NCBI GenBank assembly: GCA_031392945.1
Contig: JANMVT010000239.1
Location: 1 to 20,132 of the forward strand
From: JANYCG01 sp031392945
Lineage (GTDB): Bacteria > Pseudomonadota > Gammaproteobacteria > Burkholderiales > Burkholderiaceae_C
Direction of reading: 5' to 3'
DNA length: 20,132 bases
The notes below the pieces were generated by a model. That model saw only the letters and a program-made list of their open reading frames with translations. It made no database searches and was not told the DNA's origin. Positions 13,765-20,132 of the stretch are shown here, in pieces; within the stretch, counting starts at the first letter, position 1; every line of letters begins with the position of its first letter. Both the position numbers and the translations under genes were made by a program.

Positions 13765-14166
13765 ATGAGCACCACCTTTAGCATCAGCGACCTGGCCCGC
13801 GAGTTCGACCTCACCACCCGTGCCATCCGGTTTTACGAGGACATGGGGCTGTTGCAGCCCGCGCGCTCGGGGCCGCTGGGACGCAGCCGGGTGTACAGCG
13901 GGCGTGACCGCACCCGCCTGAAACTCACCTTGCGGGCCAAGCGCCTGGGCCTGTCCTTGACCGAGGCCCGGGACATCATCGACATGTACGACAGCCCGCG
14001 TGACACTGGCGCGCAGCTGAAAAAATTTCTGGCGGTGTTGCATGAGCACCGGGTTGAGCTGGAGGGTCAGATGGCCGAGCTGCAAGCCAACCTGGACGAA
14101 GTCAAAGAGCATGAAAAAGAAGCCCGCACCCTGCTTGCGCGCACTGAAAAAACCAAAGTCAGTTAG
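13765..14166 (+). CDS. liuR: MerR-family regulator of leucine/isovalerate catabolism
   Basis: Predicted 133 residues. The N-terminal winged helix-turn-helix of MerR proteins is clear: FSISDLAREFDLTTRAIRFY (5-24), EDMGLLQPAR and GRSRVYSGRDRTRLKLTL. A coiled-coil dimer helix follows (about 85-125). There is no Cys cluster for metal sensing at the C-terminus, in line with an acyl-CoA-type effector. LiuR proteins of Proteobacteria control liu genes, and liuA starts 20 bases downstream. The nearby palindrome at 13653-13674 is its likely binding site, suggesting self-regulation and shared control of the divergent MBL-fold gene. Confidence 0.87.
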   Translation: MSTTFSISDLAREFDLTTRAIRFYEDMGLLQPARSGPLGRSRVYSGRDRTRLKLTLRAKRLGLSLTEARDIIDMYDSPRDTGAQLKKFLAVLHEHRVELEGQMAELQANLDEVKEHEKEARTLLARTEKTKVS

Positions 14167-14186
14167 CCCCCTATTTGGAGATTGCC

Positions 14187-15365
14187 ATGAACCTGCCCGG
14201 CCTGAACTTTCAACTCGGCGACGACATTGACGCCCTGCGTGACGCAGTGCGTGAATTCGCGCAAAGGGAAATCGCCCCGCGCGCCGCCCAGATCGACAAG
14301 AACGACCAGTTCCCCATGGACCTGTGGCAAAAAATGGGGGCGCTGGGCGTGCTCGGCATCACCGTGGGCGAAGAATACGGCGGCGCCAACATGGGCTACC
14401 TGGCGCACATGATCGCCATGGAAGAAATCTCGCGCGCATCCGCCTCGGTTGCCTTGAGTTACGGCGCACACAGCAACCTCTGCGTCAACCAGATCAAACG
14501 CAACGGCAGCGATGGGCAGCGCAAAAAATACCTGCCCAAACTGATCAGCGGCGAACACGTCGGTGCGCTGGCCATGAGCGAGCCCGGCGCGGGCAGCGAC
14601 GTGATCAGCATGAAGCTCAAGGCCGAGGACAAGGGCGGCTACTTTCTGCTCAATGGCAGCAAGATGTGGATCACCAATGGCCCGGACGCCGACACTCTGG
14701 TGGTTTACGCCAAAAGCGAGCCCGAGCTGGGCGCCCGCGGCGTCACGGCGTTCCTGATCGAAAAAAGCATGAAAGGGTTTTCCGTCGCGCAGAAGCTAGA
14801 CAAACTCGGCATGCGCGGCAGCCACACGGGTGAGCTGGTCTTCAACAACGTCGAAGTGCCCGCGCAGAATGTGCTGGGCGGCCTCAACCAGGGCGCCAAG
14901 GTGTTAATGAGCGGGCTCGACTACGAACGCGCGGTGCTGACCGGCGGGCCGCTGGGCATCATGCAATCGGTGATGGACAACGTCATCCCCTACATCCACG
15001 AGCGCAAGCAGTTCGGCCAGAGCATTGGTGAATTCCAGCTGATCCAGGGCAAGGTGGCCGACATGTACACCGTGCTGCAGGCTGGTCGCGCCTTTGCCTA
15101 CACCGTGGCCAAAAACCTCGATTTGCTGGGCGTGGAACACGTGCGCCAGGTGCGCAAGGACTGTGCCTCGGTGATTCTGTGGTGCGCCGAAAAAGCCACC
15201 TGGATGGCAGGTGAGGGCATCCAGATCTATGGCGGCAATGGCTACATCAACGACTACCCGCTGGGCCGCCTGTGGCGCGACGCCAAGCTGTACGAAATTG
15301 GCGCCGGCACCAGCGAAATCCGCCGCATGCTGATTGGGCGCGAGCTGTTTGCGGAGACTTGCTGA
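14187..15365 (+). CDS. liuA: Isovaleryl-CoA dehydrogenase
   Basis: FAD enzyme of leucine breakdown: isovaleryl-CoA to 3-methylcrotonyl-CoA, passing electrons to ETF. Predicted 392 residues, full length for the family. Markers: LAMSEPGAGSDVISMKL (128-144), MWITNGPDADTLVVYAK (160-176), and SGLDYERAVLTGGPLGIMQ (242-260), where Glu247 matches the catalytic Glu that isovaleryl-CoA dehydrogenases carry at this position rather than near the C-terminus. The C-terminal part has GGNGYINDYPLGRLWRDAK and IGAGTSEIRR. The ATG at 14187 follows GGAG at 14177-14180. Carbonic anhydrase begins 3 bases after its stop, so the genes form an operon with liuR upstream. Confidence 0.95.
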   Translation: MNLPGLNFQLGDDIDALRDAVREFAQREIAPRAAQIDKNDQFPMDLWQKMGALGVLGITVGEEYGGANMGYLAHMIAMEEISRASASVALSYGAHSNLCVNQIKRNGSDGQRKKYLPKLISGEHVGALAMSEPGAGSDVISMKLKAEDKGGYFLLNGSKMWITNGPDADTLVVYAKSEPELGARGVTAFLIEKSMKGFSVAQKLDKLGMRGSHTGELVFNNVEVPAQNVLGGLNQGAKVLMSGLDYERAVLTGGPLGIMQSVMDNVIPYIHERKQFGQSIGEFQLIQGKVADMYTVLQAGRAFAYTVAKNLDLLGVEHVRQVRKDCASVILWCAEKATWMAGEGIQIYGGNGYINDYPLGRLWRDAKLYEIGAGTSEIRRMLIGRELFAETC

Positions 15366-15368
15366 ACC

Positions 15369-16028
15369 ATGACCACCTCCCTGCAAGACCTCTTCGCCCA
15401 CAACCGCGCCTGGGCTGCGCAGATGGAGCGCGAGCGCCCCGGCTTTTTCACCAATCTCAAGAGCCAGCAAAGCCCCAAATACATGTGGATTGGATGCTCC
15501 GACAGCCGGGTGCCGGCCAACCAGATCACCGGCCTTGAGCCGGGCGAGGTGTTTGTGCACCGCAACGTGGCCAATGTGGTGGTGCATTCGGATTTGAATG
15601 CGCTGTCCACCATCCAGTTCGCAGTCGAGCGCCTCAAGGTTCAGCATGTGATGGTGGTCGGCCACTACGGCTGCTCGGGTGTGCAGGCGGCGCTGGAGGG
15701 TGCGCGCATCGGCCTGGCCGACAACTGGCTGCGCCACATCAAGGACGTGCGGGACCGTCATCGCGCCCTTTTGGACAAGATCCCCGAGCACGCGCGCCAC
15801 GATGCCCTGGTCGAACTCAACGTGATCGAGCAGGTCATCAATGTCGCGCAGAGCACGGTGCTACAGGATGCCTGGAGCCGGGGCCAGTCCGTCAGCCTGC
15901 ATGGCTGGGTCTATGGCGTCCACGACGGCCTGCTGCAGGACCTGAAGATGACGGTGGCTGGTGCCGGCGGGCTTGAAGCCCAGTACGAGGCATCCATTCG
16001 GGCTGTAGCCCTTGCCAAACGGGCATAA
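15369..16028 (+). CDS. can: Beta-class carbonic anhydrase
   Basis: Zinc enzyme interconverting CO2 and bicarbonate. Predicted 219 residues with the complete beta-class site: Cys43 (with Asp45 and Arg47 in CSDSRVPA), His99 and Cys102 in GHYGCSGV, and HRNVANVV (64-71). Placed 3 bases after liuA, it is co-transcribed with the leucine pathway. The next step there, methylcrotonyl-CoA carboxylase, uses bicarbonate, which would explain the pairing (inference). The stop is immediately followed by an AT-rich hairpin repeat. Confidence 0.95.
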   Translation: MTTSLQDLFAHNRAWAAQMERERPGFFTNLKSQQSPKYMWIGCSDSRVPANQITGLEPGEVFVHRNVANVVVHSDLNALSTIQFAVERLKVQHVMVVGHYGCSGVQAALEGARIGLADNWLRHIKDVRDRHRALLDKIPEHARHDALVELNVIEQVINVAQSTVLQDAWSRGQSVSLHGWVYGVHDGLLQDLKMTVAGAGGLEAQYEASIRAVALAKRA

Positions 16029-16029
16029 G

Positions 16030-16050
16030 TAGCTATTTATACAATAGCTA
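16030..16050. repeat. AT-rich hairpin repeat, copy D (after can)
   Basis: TAGCTATT (16030-16037), 5 bases, AATAGCTA (16043-16050): the same arms and spacing as the hairpin at 10788-10808, but without the trailing ACGAGGG part. It begins one base after the carbonic anhydrase stop and fills half of the gap before aceK. Confidence 0.75.
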
Positions 16051-16068
16051 CAATAATTGACTGCAGCC

Positions 16069-17895
16069 ATGTTTCCCCAGCGCCTGGATTCCACCCTGGC
16101 CTACGACATCGCCAAGGCGATGATGGACGGCTTCAACCGCCACTACCGCCTGTTCCGCACCGAATCAGCGCGTGCCAAACACCGGTTTGAAACGGCAGAC
16201 TGGCACGGCCAGCAGCGTGCCCAGCGCGAGCGCATCGAGTTTTATGACCTGCGCGTCAAGGAGTGTTCAACCCGGCTGGAGCGCGAGTTCAAGGCCGGAG
16301 AGCAGGCCATGGACATCTGGCAGCAGGTCAAGCTGCATTATATCGGCCTGCTGGTCAACCACCACCAGCCCGAACTGGCCGAGACCTTTTTCAATTCCGT
16401 CACCACCAAGATATTGCACCGCACGCATTTCCATAACGACTTCATCTTTGTGCGCCCCGCCGTGAGCACAGAGTACATCGAGAACGGCGAATCCGAGGTG
16501 CGCCCGACCTACCGGGCCTATTACCCGACCCCCGCCACCCTGCGCGATGTGCTGATGCAGATGGTGCAGGACTTTGACCTGCGCCGTGACTTTGACGACC
16601 TGGCGCGCGACACCGGGTTTGTGGTGGCCGCCATAAACGCCGCGCTGGGCGACAACAAGCTGCGCGCCAACTTCCAGTTCCAGGTGCTGACCAGCCTGTT
16701 TTTCCGCAACAAGGGCGCCTACATCGTGGGCAAGTTGATCAACGGCTTCAATGAATTCCCGTTTGCCCTGCCGGTGCTGCACGTCGAAAATGGCAAGCAG
16801 GGCGACAAGTTGGCCATAGACGCGGCCCTGTTTGGTGAAGACGACCTGCTGATGCTGTTCAGTTTTGCACGCGCCTACTTCATGGTGGACATGGAAATCC
16901 CGTCGGCCTATGTGCAGTTTCTGCGCAGCATGATGCCGCGCAAGCCGCGCAATGAAATCTACAACGCGCTGGGTCTGGCCAAGCAGGGCAAGACCCTGTT
17001 TTACCGCGACTTCCTGCACCACCTGCGCCACTCCAGCGACAAGTTCCGCATCGCACCCGGCATCAAGGGCATGGTCATGCTGGTGTTTGACCTGCCCTCC
17101 TTCCCCTACGTGTTCAAGGTCATCAAGGACTACTACCCGCCGCAGAAAGACACCACGCGCGAGCAGATCAAGGGCAAGTACCTGCTGGTCAAGCAGCACG
17201 ACCGTGTTGGCCGCATGGCCGACACGCTGGAGTACAGCGGGGTGGCGTTTCCGCGCGAGCGTTTTGATGACGAGTTGATTGCCGAACTGGAGAAGTTTGC
17301 GCCCAGCCAGCTAGAGGTCAGCGATCGTGATGGTGACGGCCGAATCGAGGTCATCATCAAACACGTCTACATCGAGCGGCGCATGATCCCGCTCAACATC
17401 TATCTGCAGGAAGCGTTTGATGCGGGCGGGGCCGATGCCGCCGCCGAAGGCGCCGTTGCACAAAGGGCGCGCGAGCAGATCGAGCGCGGCGTGGTCGAGT
17501 ACGGCAATGCCATCAAGGACCTGGTCGCGGCCAACATCTTCCCCGGCGACATGTTGTGGAAAAACTTCGGCATCACGCGCCACGGCAAGGTGGTGTTCTA
17601 CGACTACGACGAAATCGAGTACATCACCGACTGCAACTTCCGCCTGGTGCCCACGCCGCGCAATGAAGAAGACGAAATGAGCGGCGAGGTCTGGTACAAA
17701 GTTGGCCCCAGGGACGTGTTCCCCGAGACATTTGGCCCCTTCCTGCTGGGCAACCCGGCGGTGCGGCGTGTTTTCATGAAAAACCACGCCGACCTGCTGG
17801 ACGCCGCTTTCTGGCAGGGCCACAAGGAGCGCATCCAGGCCGGAGACGTGCTTGACGTGTTCCCGTATGAGCGCGAAAGAAGATTTAGGATATGA
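16069..17895 (+). CDS. aceK: Isocitrate dehydrogenase kinase/phosphatase
   Basis: Bifunctional cytoplasmic enzyme that phosphorylates isocitrate dehydrogenase to divert isocitrate to the glyoxylate shunt, and reverses this. Predicted 608 residues (E. coli about 578). Features: N-terminal regulatory domain, the nucleotide loop APGIKGMVMLVFDLP (329-343), VFKVIKDYYPPQKD with Lys350, FPGDMLWKNFGITRHGKVVF with the catalytic-type Asp494, and YDYDEIEY (511-518) for metal. ATG at 16069 (MFPQRLDSTLAYDIAK) is preferred to TTG at 16057, which lies just past the hairpin repeat. Neither isocitrate lyase nor malate synthase is in this window. A small insertion (Ala/Gly-rich, about 452-462) accounts for some of the extra length. 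Confidence 0.96.
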   Translation: MFPQRLDSTLAYDIAKAMMDGFNRHYRLFRTESARAKHRFETADWHGQQRAQRERIEFYDLRVKECSTRLEREFKAGEQAMDIWQQVKLHYIGLLVNHHQPELAETFFNSVTTKILHRTHFHNDFIFVRPAVSTEYIENGESEVRPTYRAYYPTPATLRDVLMQMVQDFDLRRDFDDLARDTGFVVAAINAALGDNKLRANFQFQVLTSLFFRNKGAYIVGKLINGFNEFPFALPVLHVENGKQGDKLAIDAALFGEDDLLMLFSFARAYFMVDMEIPSAYVQFLRSMMPRKPRNEIYNALGLAKQGKTLFYRDFLHHLRHSSDKFRIAPGIKGMVMLVFDLPSFPYVFKVIKDYYPPQKDTTREQIKGKYLLVKQHDRVGRMADTLEYSGVAFPRERFDDELIAELEKFAPSQLEVSDRDGDGRIEVIIKHVYIERRMIPLNIYLQEAFDAGGADAAAEGAVAQRAREQIERGVVEYGNAIKDLVAANIFPGDMLWKNFGITRHGKVVFYDYDEIEYITDCNFRLVPTPRNEEDEMSGEVWYKVGPRDVFPETFGPFLLGNPAVRRVFMKNHADLLDAAFWQGHKERIQAGDVLDVFPYERERRFRI

Positions 17896-17990
17896 GGCAC
17901 AACCCCAGGCTTGCCCACTTCGTGTGGCCTCCTCCCCCCTTGCAGGGGGCAATACCAGCAGCCCTGCAAAGCCGGTTCTGCGGTATTTCA
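17896..17990. repeat. GC-rich multi-hairpin intergenic repeat
   Basis: Three stems in a row within 95 bases. The first is GCCCAC-TTC-GTGTGGC, with one bulge. The second is CCCCC (17935-17939) with GGGGG (17945-17949) around TTGCA. The third is AATACCAGCAG (17951-17961) with CTGCGGTATT (17978-17987), with one bulged A. The sequence resembles a repeat I recall between genes in Comamonadaceae; this could not be checked. It lies between aceK and the thiolase gene and may act as a terminator or RNA-processing site. Confidence 0.6.
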
Positions 17991-18023
17991 CGAAAAGTCC
18001 AAGCATTTCACTCATCCAAAAGC

Positions 18024-18030
18024 AAAGGAA
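18024..18030 (+). promoter_or_regulatory. Ribosome binding site of the thiolase gene
   Basis: AAAGGAA ends six bases before the ATG at 18037. It fixes the thiolase start and excludes the upstream part of the open frame, which runs through the GC-rich repeat. Confidence 0.75.
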
Positions 18031-18036
18031 ATTTCC

Positions 18037-19230
18037 ATGTCTGAGTTCAAACAAGATCCGGTAGTCATCGTCGGCGCCGCCCGCACGCCCATGGGCGGCT
18101 TCCAGGGCGACTTTGCATCGCTCGCCGCCCATGACCTGGGCGGGGCTGCCATCAAGGCGGCGGTCGAACGCGCCGGTGTTTCGCCCGACCTCGTCACCGA
18201 AGTCCTGTTTGGCAACTGCCTGATGGCGGGCCAGGGTCAGGCACCGGCGCGCCAGGCGGCGTTCAAGGGCGGCTTGCCCATCAGCGCGGGCGCGGTCACC
18301 CTGTCCAAAATGTGCGGCTCGGGCATGAAGGCGGCCATGATGGCGCACGACATGTTGCTGGCCGGCAGCCACGAGGTGATGGTGGCCGGCGGCATGGAGA
18401 GCATGACCAACGCGCCGCACCTGCTGCCCCAGGGCCGCAGCGGCATCCGCATTGGCCACGGCCGCGTGATGGATCACATGATGCTTGACGGCCTGGAAGA
18501 CGCCTATGAGGCCGGCCGCTCCATGGGCACCTTTGGCGAAGACTGCGCCGCCAAATACAGCTTTACCCGTGCGCAGCAGGACAACTTTGCCACCACCAGC
18601 GTGCAACGCGCGCAGGCGGCCACAAAATCTGGCGCGTTTGCAGCAGAGATCATGCCCGTCACGGTCAGGGGCCGCGCCGGTGACACGGTGATCAGCATCG
18701 ACGAAGGGCCGGGCAAGATCAAGCTCGACAAAATTCCGGCGCTCAAACCCGCTTTCAAGAAAGACGGCACCATCACGGCGGCCAGCAGCTCCAGCATCAA
18801 CGACGGCGCGGCGGCCATGGTGCTGATGCGCGCATCAACAGCCGGCAAGCTGGGGCTCAAACCCCTGGCCAAAATCGTCAGCCATGCCACCCACGCGCAG
18901 GAGCCCAACTGGTTTGCCACAGCCCCGCTGGGCGCGGTCAACAAGGCCCTGACGAAAGCCGGCTGGGCTGCTGGGGACGTGGACCTATGGGAGGTCAACG
19001 AAGCCTTTGCCGTGGTGCCGATGGCCCTGATGCACGACCTGAATCTGAGCCACGACATCGTCAATGTGAATGGCGGCGCCTGCGCCCTGGGCCACCCGAT
19101 TGGCGCCAGCGGCGCGCGCATCATGGTCACGCTGATGTACGCCCTGAAGGCGCGCGGCCTCAAAAAAGGTGTCGCCACGCTGTGCATCGGCGGCGGCGAG
19201 GCAACCGCTGTGGCCCTAGAAATGCTATAA
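18037..19230 (+). CDS. Acetyl-CoA C-acyltransferase (thiolase)
   Basis: Thiolase of 397 residues, probably an acetyl-CoA acetyltransferase: two acetyl-CoA to acetoacetyl-CoA or the reverse cleavage. Active-site residues are all present: nucleophile Cys93 (LSKMCGSGMKA), NEAFAVVP, His353 in CALGHPIGASGAR, and Cys383 in TLCIGGGEA. The ATG at 18037 follows AAAGGAA (18024-18030); an open frame upstream to 17911 lies in repeat DNA and is not coding. It could serve leucine breakdown (acetoacetate side), fatty-acid use or polyhydroxybutyrate synthesis; the liu/acyl-CoA setting favours catabolism. The last residues ML-stop come from an AT-rich repeat. Confidence 0.94.
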   Translation: MSEFKQDPVVIVGAARTPMGGFQGDFASLAAHDLGGAAIKAAVERAGVSPDLVTEVLFGNCLMAGQGQAPARQAAFKGGLPISAGAVTLSKMCGSGMKAAMMAHDMLLAGSHEVMVAGGMESMTNAPHLLPQGRSGIRIGHGRVMDHMMLDGLEDAYEAGRSMGTFGEDCAAKYSFTRAQQDNFATTSVQRAQAATKSGAFAAEIMPVTVRGRAGDTVISIDEGPGKIKLDKIPALKPAFKKDGTITAASSSSINDGAAAMVLMRASTAGKLGLKPLAKIVSHATHAQEPNWFATAPLGAVNKALTKAGWAAGDVDLWEVNEAFAVVPMALMHDLNLSHDIVNVNGGACALGHPIGASGARIMVTLMYALKARGLKKGVATLCIGGGEATAVALEML

Positions 19231-19278
19231 AAAATATATCAAACTATCTATATTCCACGAGGGAAAACGACCTATTTC
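19221..19278 (+). repeat. Interspersed AT-rich repeat, copy B (end of thiolase)
   Basis: Partner of the copy at 6162-6219 with about 52 of 58 identical positions and no gaps. As there, it begins within the reading frame of the gene before it and supplies ATG CTA plus a stop (TAA here, TAG there). It fills most of the space between the thiolase and acyl-CoA dehydrogenase genes. Confidence 0.85.
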
Positions 19279-19320
19279 CTTCCAAAAAATGACAAAATCC
19301 CGTTTTAAGCGTCCCAAAGC

Positions 19321-20132
19321 ATGTTGCTGACCCAAGACCAGGAAATGATCCGCGACGCGGTGCGTGCATTTGCCAAGGCCGAGTTGTGGCCCAACGCCGC
19401 CCGCTGGGACAAGGAACATCACTTCCCGCGTGAGGCGCACCAGGGCCTGGCCGCCCTGGGGGCTTATGGCATCTGCGTGCCCGAACAATTTGGCGGCGCC
19501 AATCTGGACTACCTGAGCCTGGCCCTGGTTCTGGAAGAAATCGCGGCCGGTGACGGCGGCACCAGCACGGTGATCAGCGTGACCAACTGCCCGGTCAACG
19601 CCATCCTGATGCGTTATGGCAATGCGGCGCAAAAGAAGCAGTGGCTGACGCCTCTGGCACAGGGCAAACTGCTGGGCGCATTCTGTTTGACTGAGCCGCA
19701 TGTCGGGTCCGACGCTTCCTCGCTCAAGACAACGGCCGTGAAAGACGGCGACGGTTACCTGATCAATGGTGTCAAACAGTTCATCACCAGCGGCAAAAAC
19801 GGCGACGTGGCCATCGTCATCGCGGTGACCGACAAAGGCGCCGGCAAAAAAGGCATGAGCGCTTTCATCGTACCCACCAACGCACAGGGCTACGTGGTGG
19901 CGCGGCTGGAAGACAAGCTGGGCCAGCACAGCAGCGACACCGCGCAAATCAATTTTGACAACTGCCGTGTGCCCGCCGAGAACCTGATTGGACAGGAGGG
20001 CGAGGGCTACAGGATTGCGCTGGGCGGCCTGGAGGGCGGGCGCATCGGCATCGCCGCCCAAAGCGTGGGCATGGCGCGCAGCGCGTTTGAAGTGGCGCTG
20101 GACTATGCCAAACAGCGAGAGAGTTTTGGCCA
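19321..20132 (+). CDS. Acyl-CoA dehydrogenase, cut by the window edge
   Basis: The first 270 codons of an FAD-dependent acyl-CoA dehydrogenase, running off the right edge. Reading from ATG 19321: MLLTQDQEMIRDAVRAFAKA, then GICVPEQFGGANLDYL, LTEPHVGSDASSL (flavin/substrate region), FITSGKNGDVAIVIAV, and GGLEGGRIGIAAQSVGMA with the conserved Arg. There is no Glu in this last segment at the position used by isovaleryl-CoA dehydrogenase, so the catalytic Glu is probably near the C-terminus outside the window, as in short- or medium-chain enzymes. It follows the thiolase gene after a 90-base gap that is mostly repeat copy B. The exact substrate cannot be read from this part. Confidence 0.92.
   Translation, partial: MLLTQDQEMIRDAVRAFAKAELWPNAARWDKEHHFPREAHQGLAALGAYGICVPEQFGGANLDYLSLALVLEEIAAGDGGTSTVISVTNCPVNAILMRYGNAAQKKQWLTPLAQGKLLGAFCLTEPHVGSDASSLKTTAVKDGDGYLINGVKQFITSGKNGDVAIVIAVTDKGAGKKGMSAFIVPTNAQGYVVARLEDKLGQHSSDTAQINFDNCRVPAENLIGQEGEGYRIALGGLEGGRIGIAAQSVGMARSAFEVALDYAKQRESFG

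Noticed and set aside
17911..18036. N-terminal extension of the thiolase by 42 codons
   Set aside because: The extension is repeat DNA. The ATG at 18037 has a good ribosome binding site and gives the normal thiolase N-terminus.
17311..18606. 431-codon - strand open frame across aceK end and thiolase start
   Set aside because: It spans two well-supported + strand genes and a repeat, and shows no domain.

Overview
The window looks like chromosome of a betaproteobacterium of the order Burkholderiales, most likely family Comamonadaceae (Rhodoferax/Polaromonas-like). Grounds: high G+C coding sequence, the gene order corC-lnt-glyQ-glyS-gmhB-plsC-metallopeptidase, a liuR-liuA leucine-catabolism block, and short AT-rich repeats between genes of a kind I associate with this family. 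The taxonomic call rests on recollection of gene order and was not tested by a search.

Layout. (1) 1-180: the end of an rRNA operon, with a 5S rRNA gene and its intrinsic terminator. (2) ~220-1004: the relic of an IS66-family insertion sequence, with pieces of tnpA and tnpC joined by deletion. Its outer end supplies the stop codon of the neighbouring gene. (3) 1001-2645: a divergent pair, a conserved FFLEELY-motif protein (- strand) and a membrane-anchored lipase-like alpha/beta hydrolase (+ strand), with only 16 bp between their starts. (4) 2646-12495: a long + strand run of housekeeping and envelope genes: GNAT acetyltransferase, corC, lnt, glyQ, glyS, gmhB, plsC and a YgjP/M48-like metallopeptidase. 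A type II toxin-antitoxin pair (AbrB/MazE-like antitoxin, PIN/VapC-like toxin) with its own palindromic operator sits between glyQ and glyS, and the toxin stop codon overlaps the glyS start. (5) 12511-20132: a metallo-beta-lactamase-fold hydrolase (- strand) diverges from liuR across a perfect 22-bp palindrome. liuA (isovaleryl-CoA dehydrogenase), a beta-carbonic anhydrase, aceK, a thiolase and an acyl-CoA dehydrogenase cut by the window edge follow on the + strand.

How the genes fit together. Lnt, GmhB and PlsC serve the lipoprotein, LPS-heptose and phospholipid parts of the envelope. GlyQ and GlyS are the two subunits of glycyl-tRNA synthetase. The final block fits leucine/acyl-CoA breakdown to acetyl-CoA: LiuA makes 3-methylcrotonyl-CoA, whose next enzyme needs bicarbonate (a possible reason for the carbonic anhydrase). 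AceK sets the split between the TCA cycle and the glyoxylate shunt when acetyl-CoA is the carbon source.

Most notable are the toxin-antitoxin module spliced into glyQ-glyS, the LiuR-type operator, an AT-rich repeat family placed exactly at gene ends (supplying the stop codons of lnt, gmhB and the thiolase gene), and a low-G+C stretch inside glyS. No wholly new multi-gene system is evident. No tRNA genes or CRISPR arrays were seen, and no stretch over 300 bases lacks a gene or gene relic.
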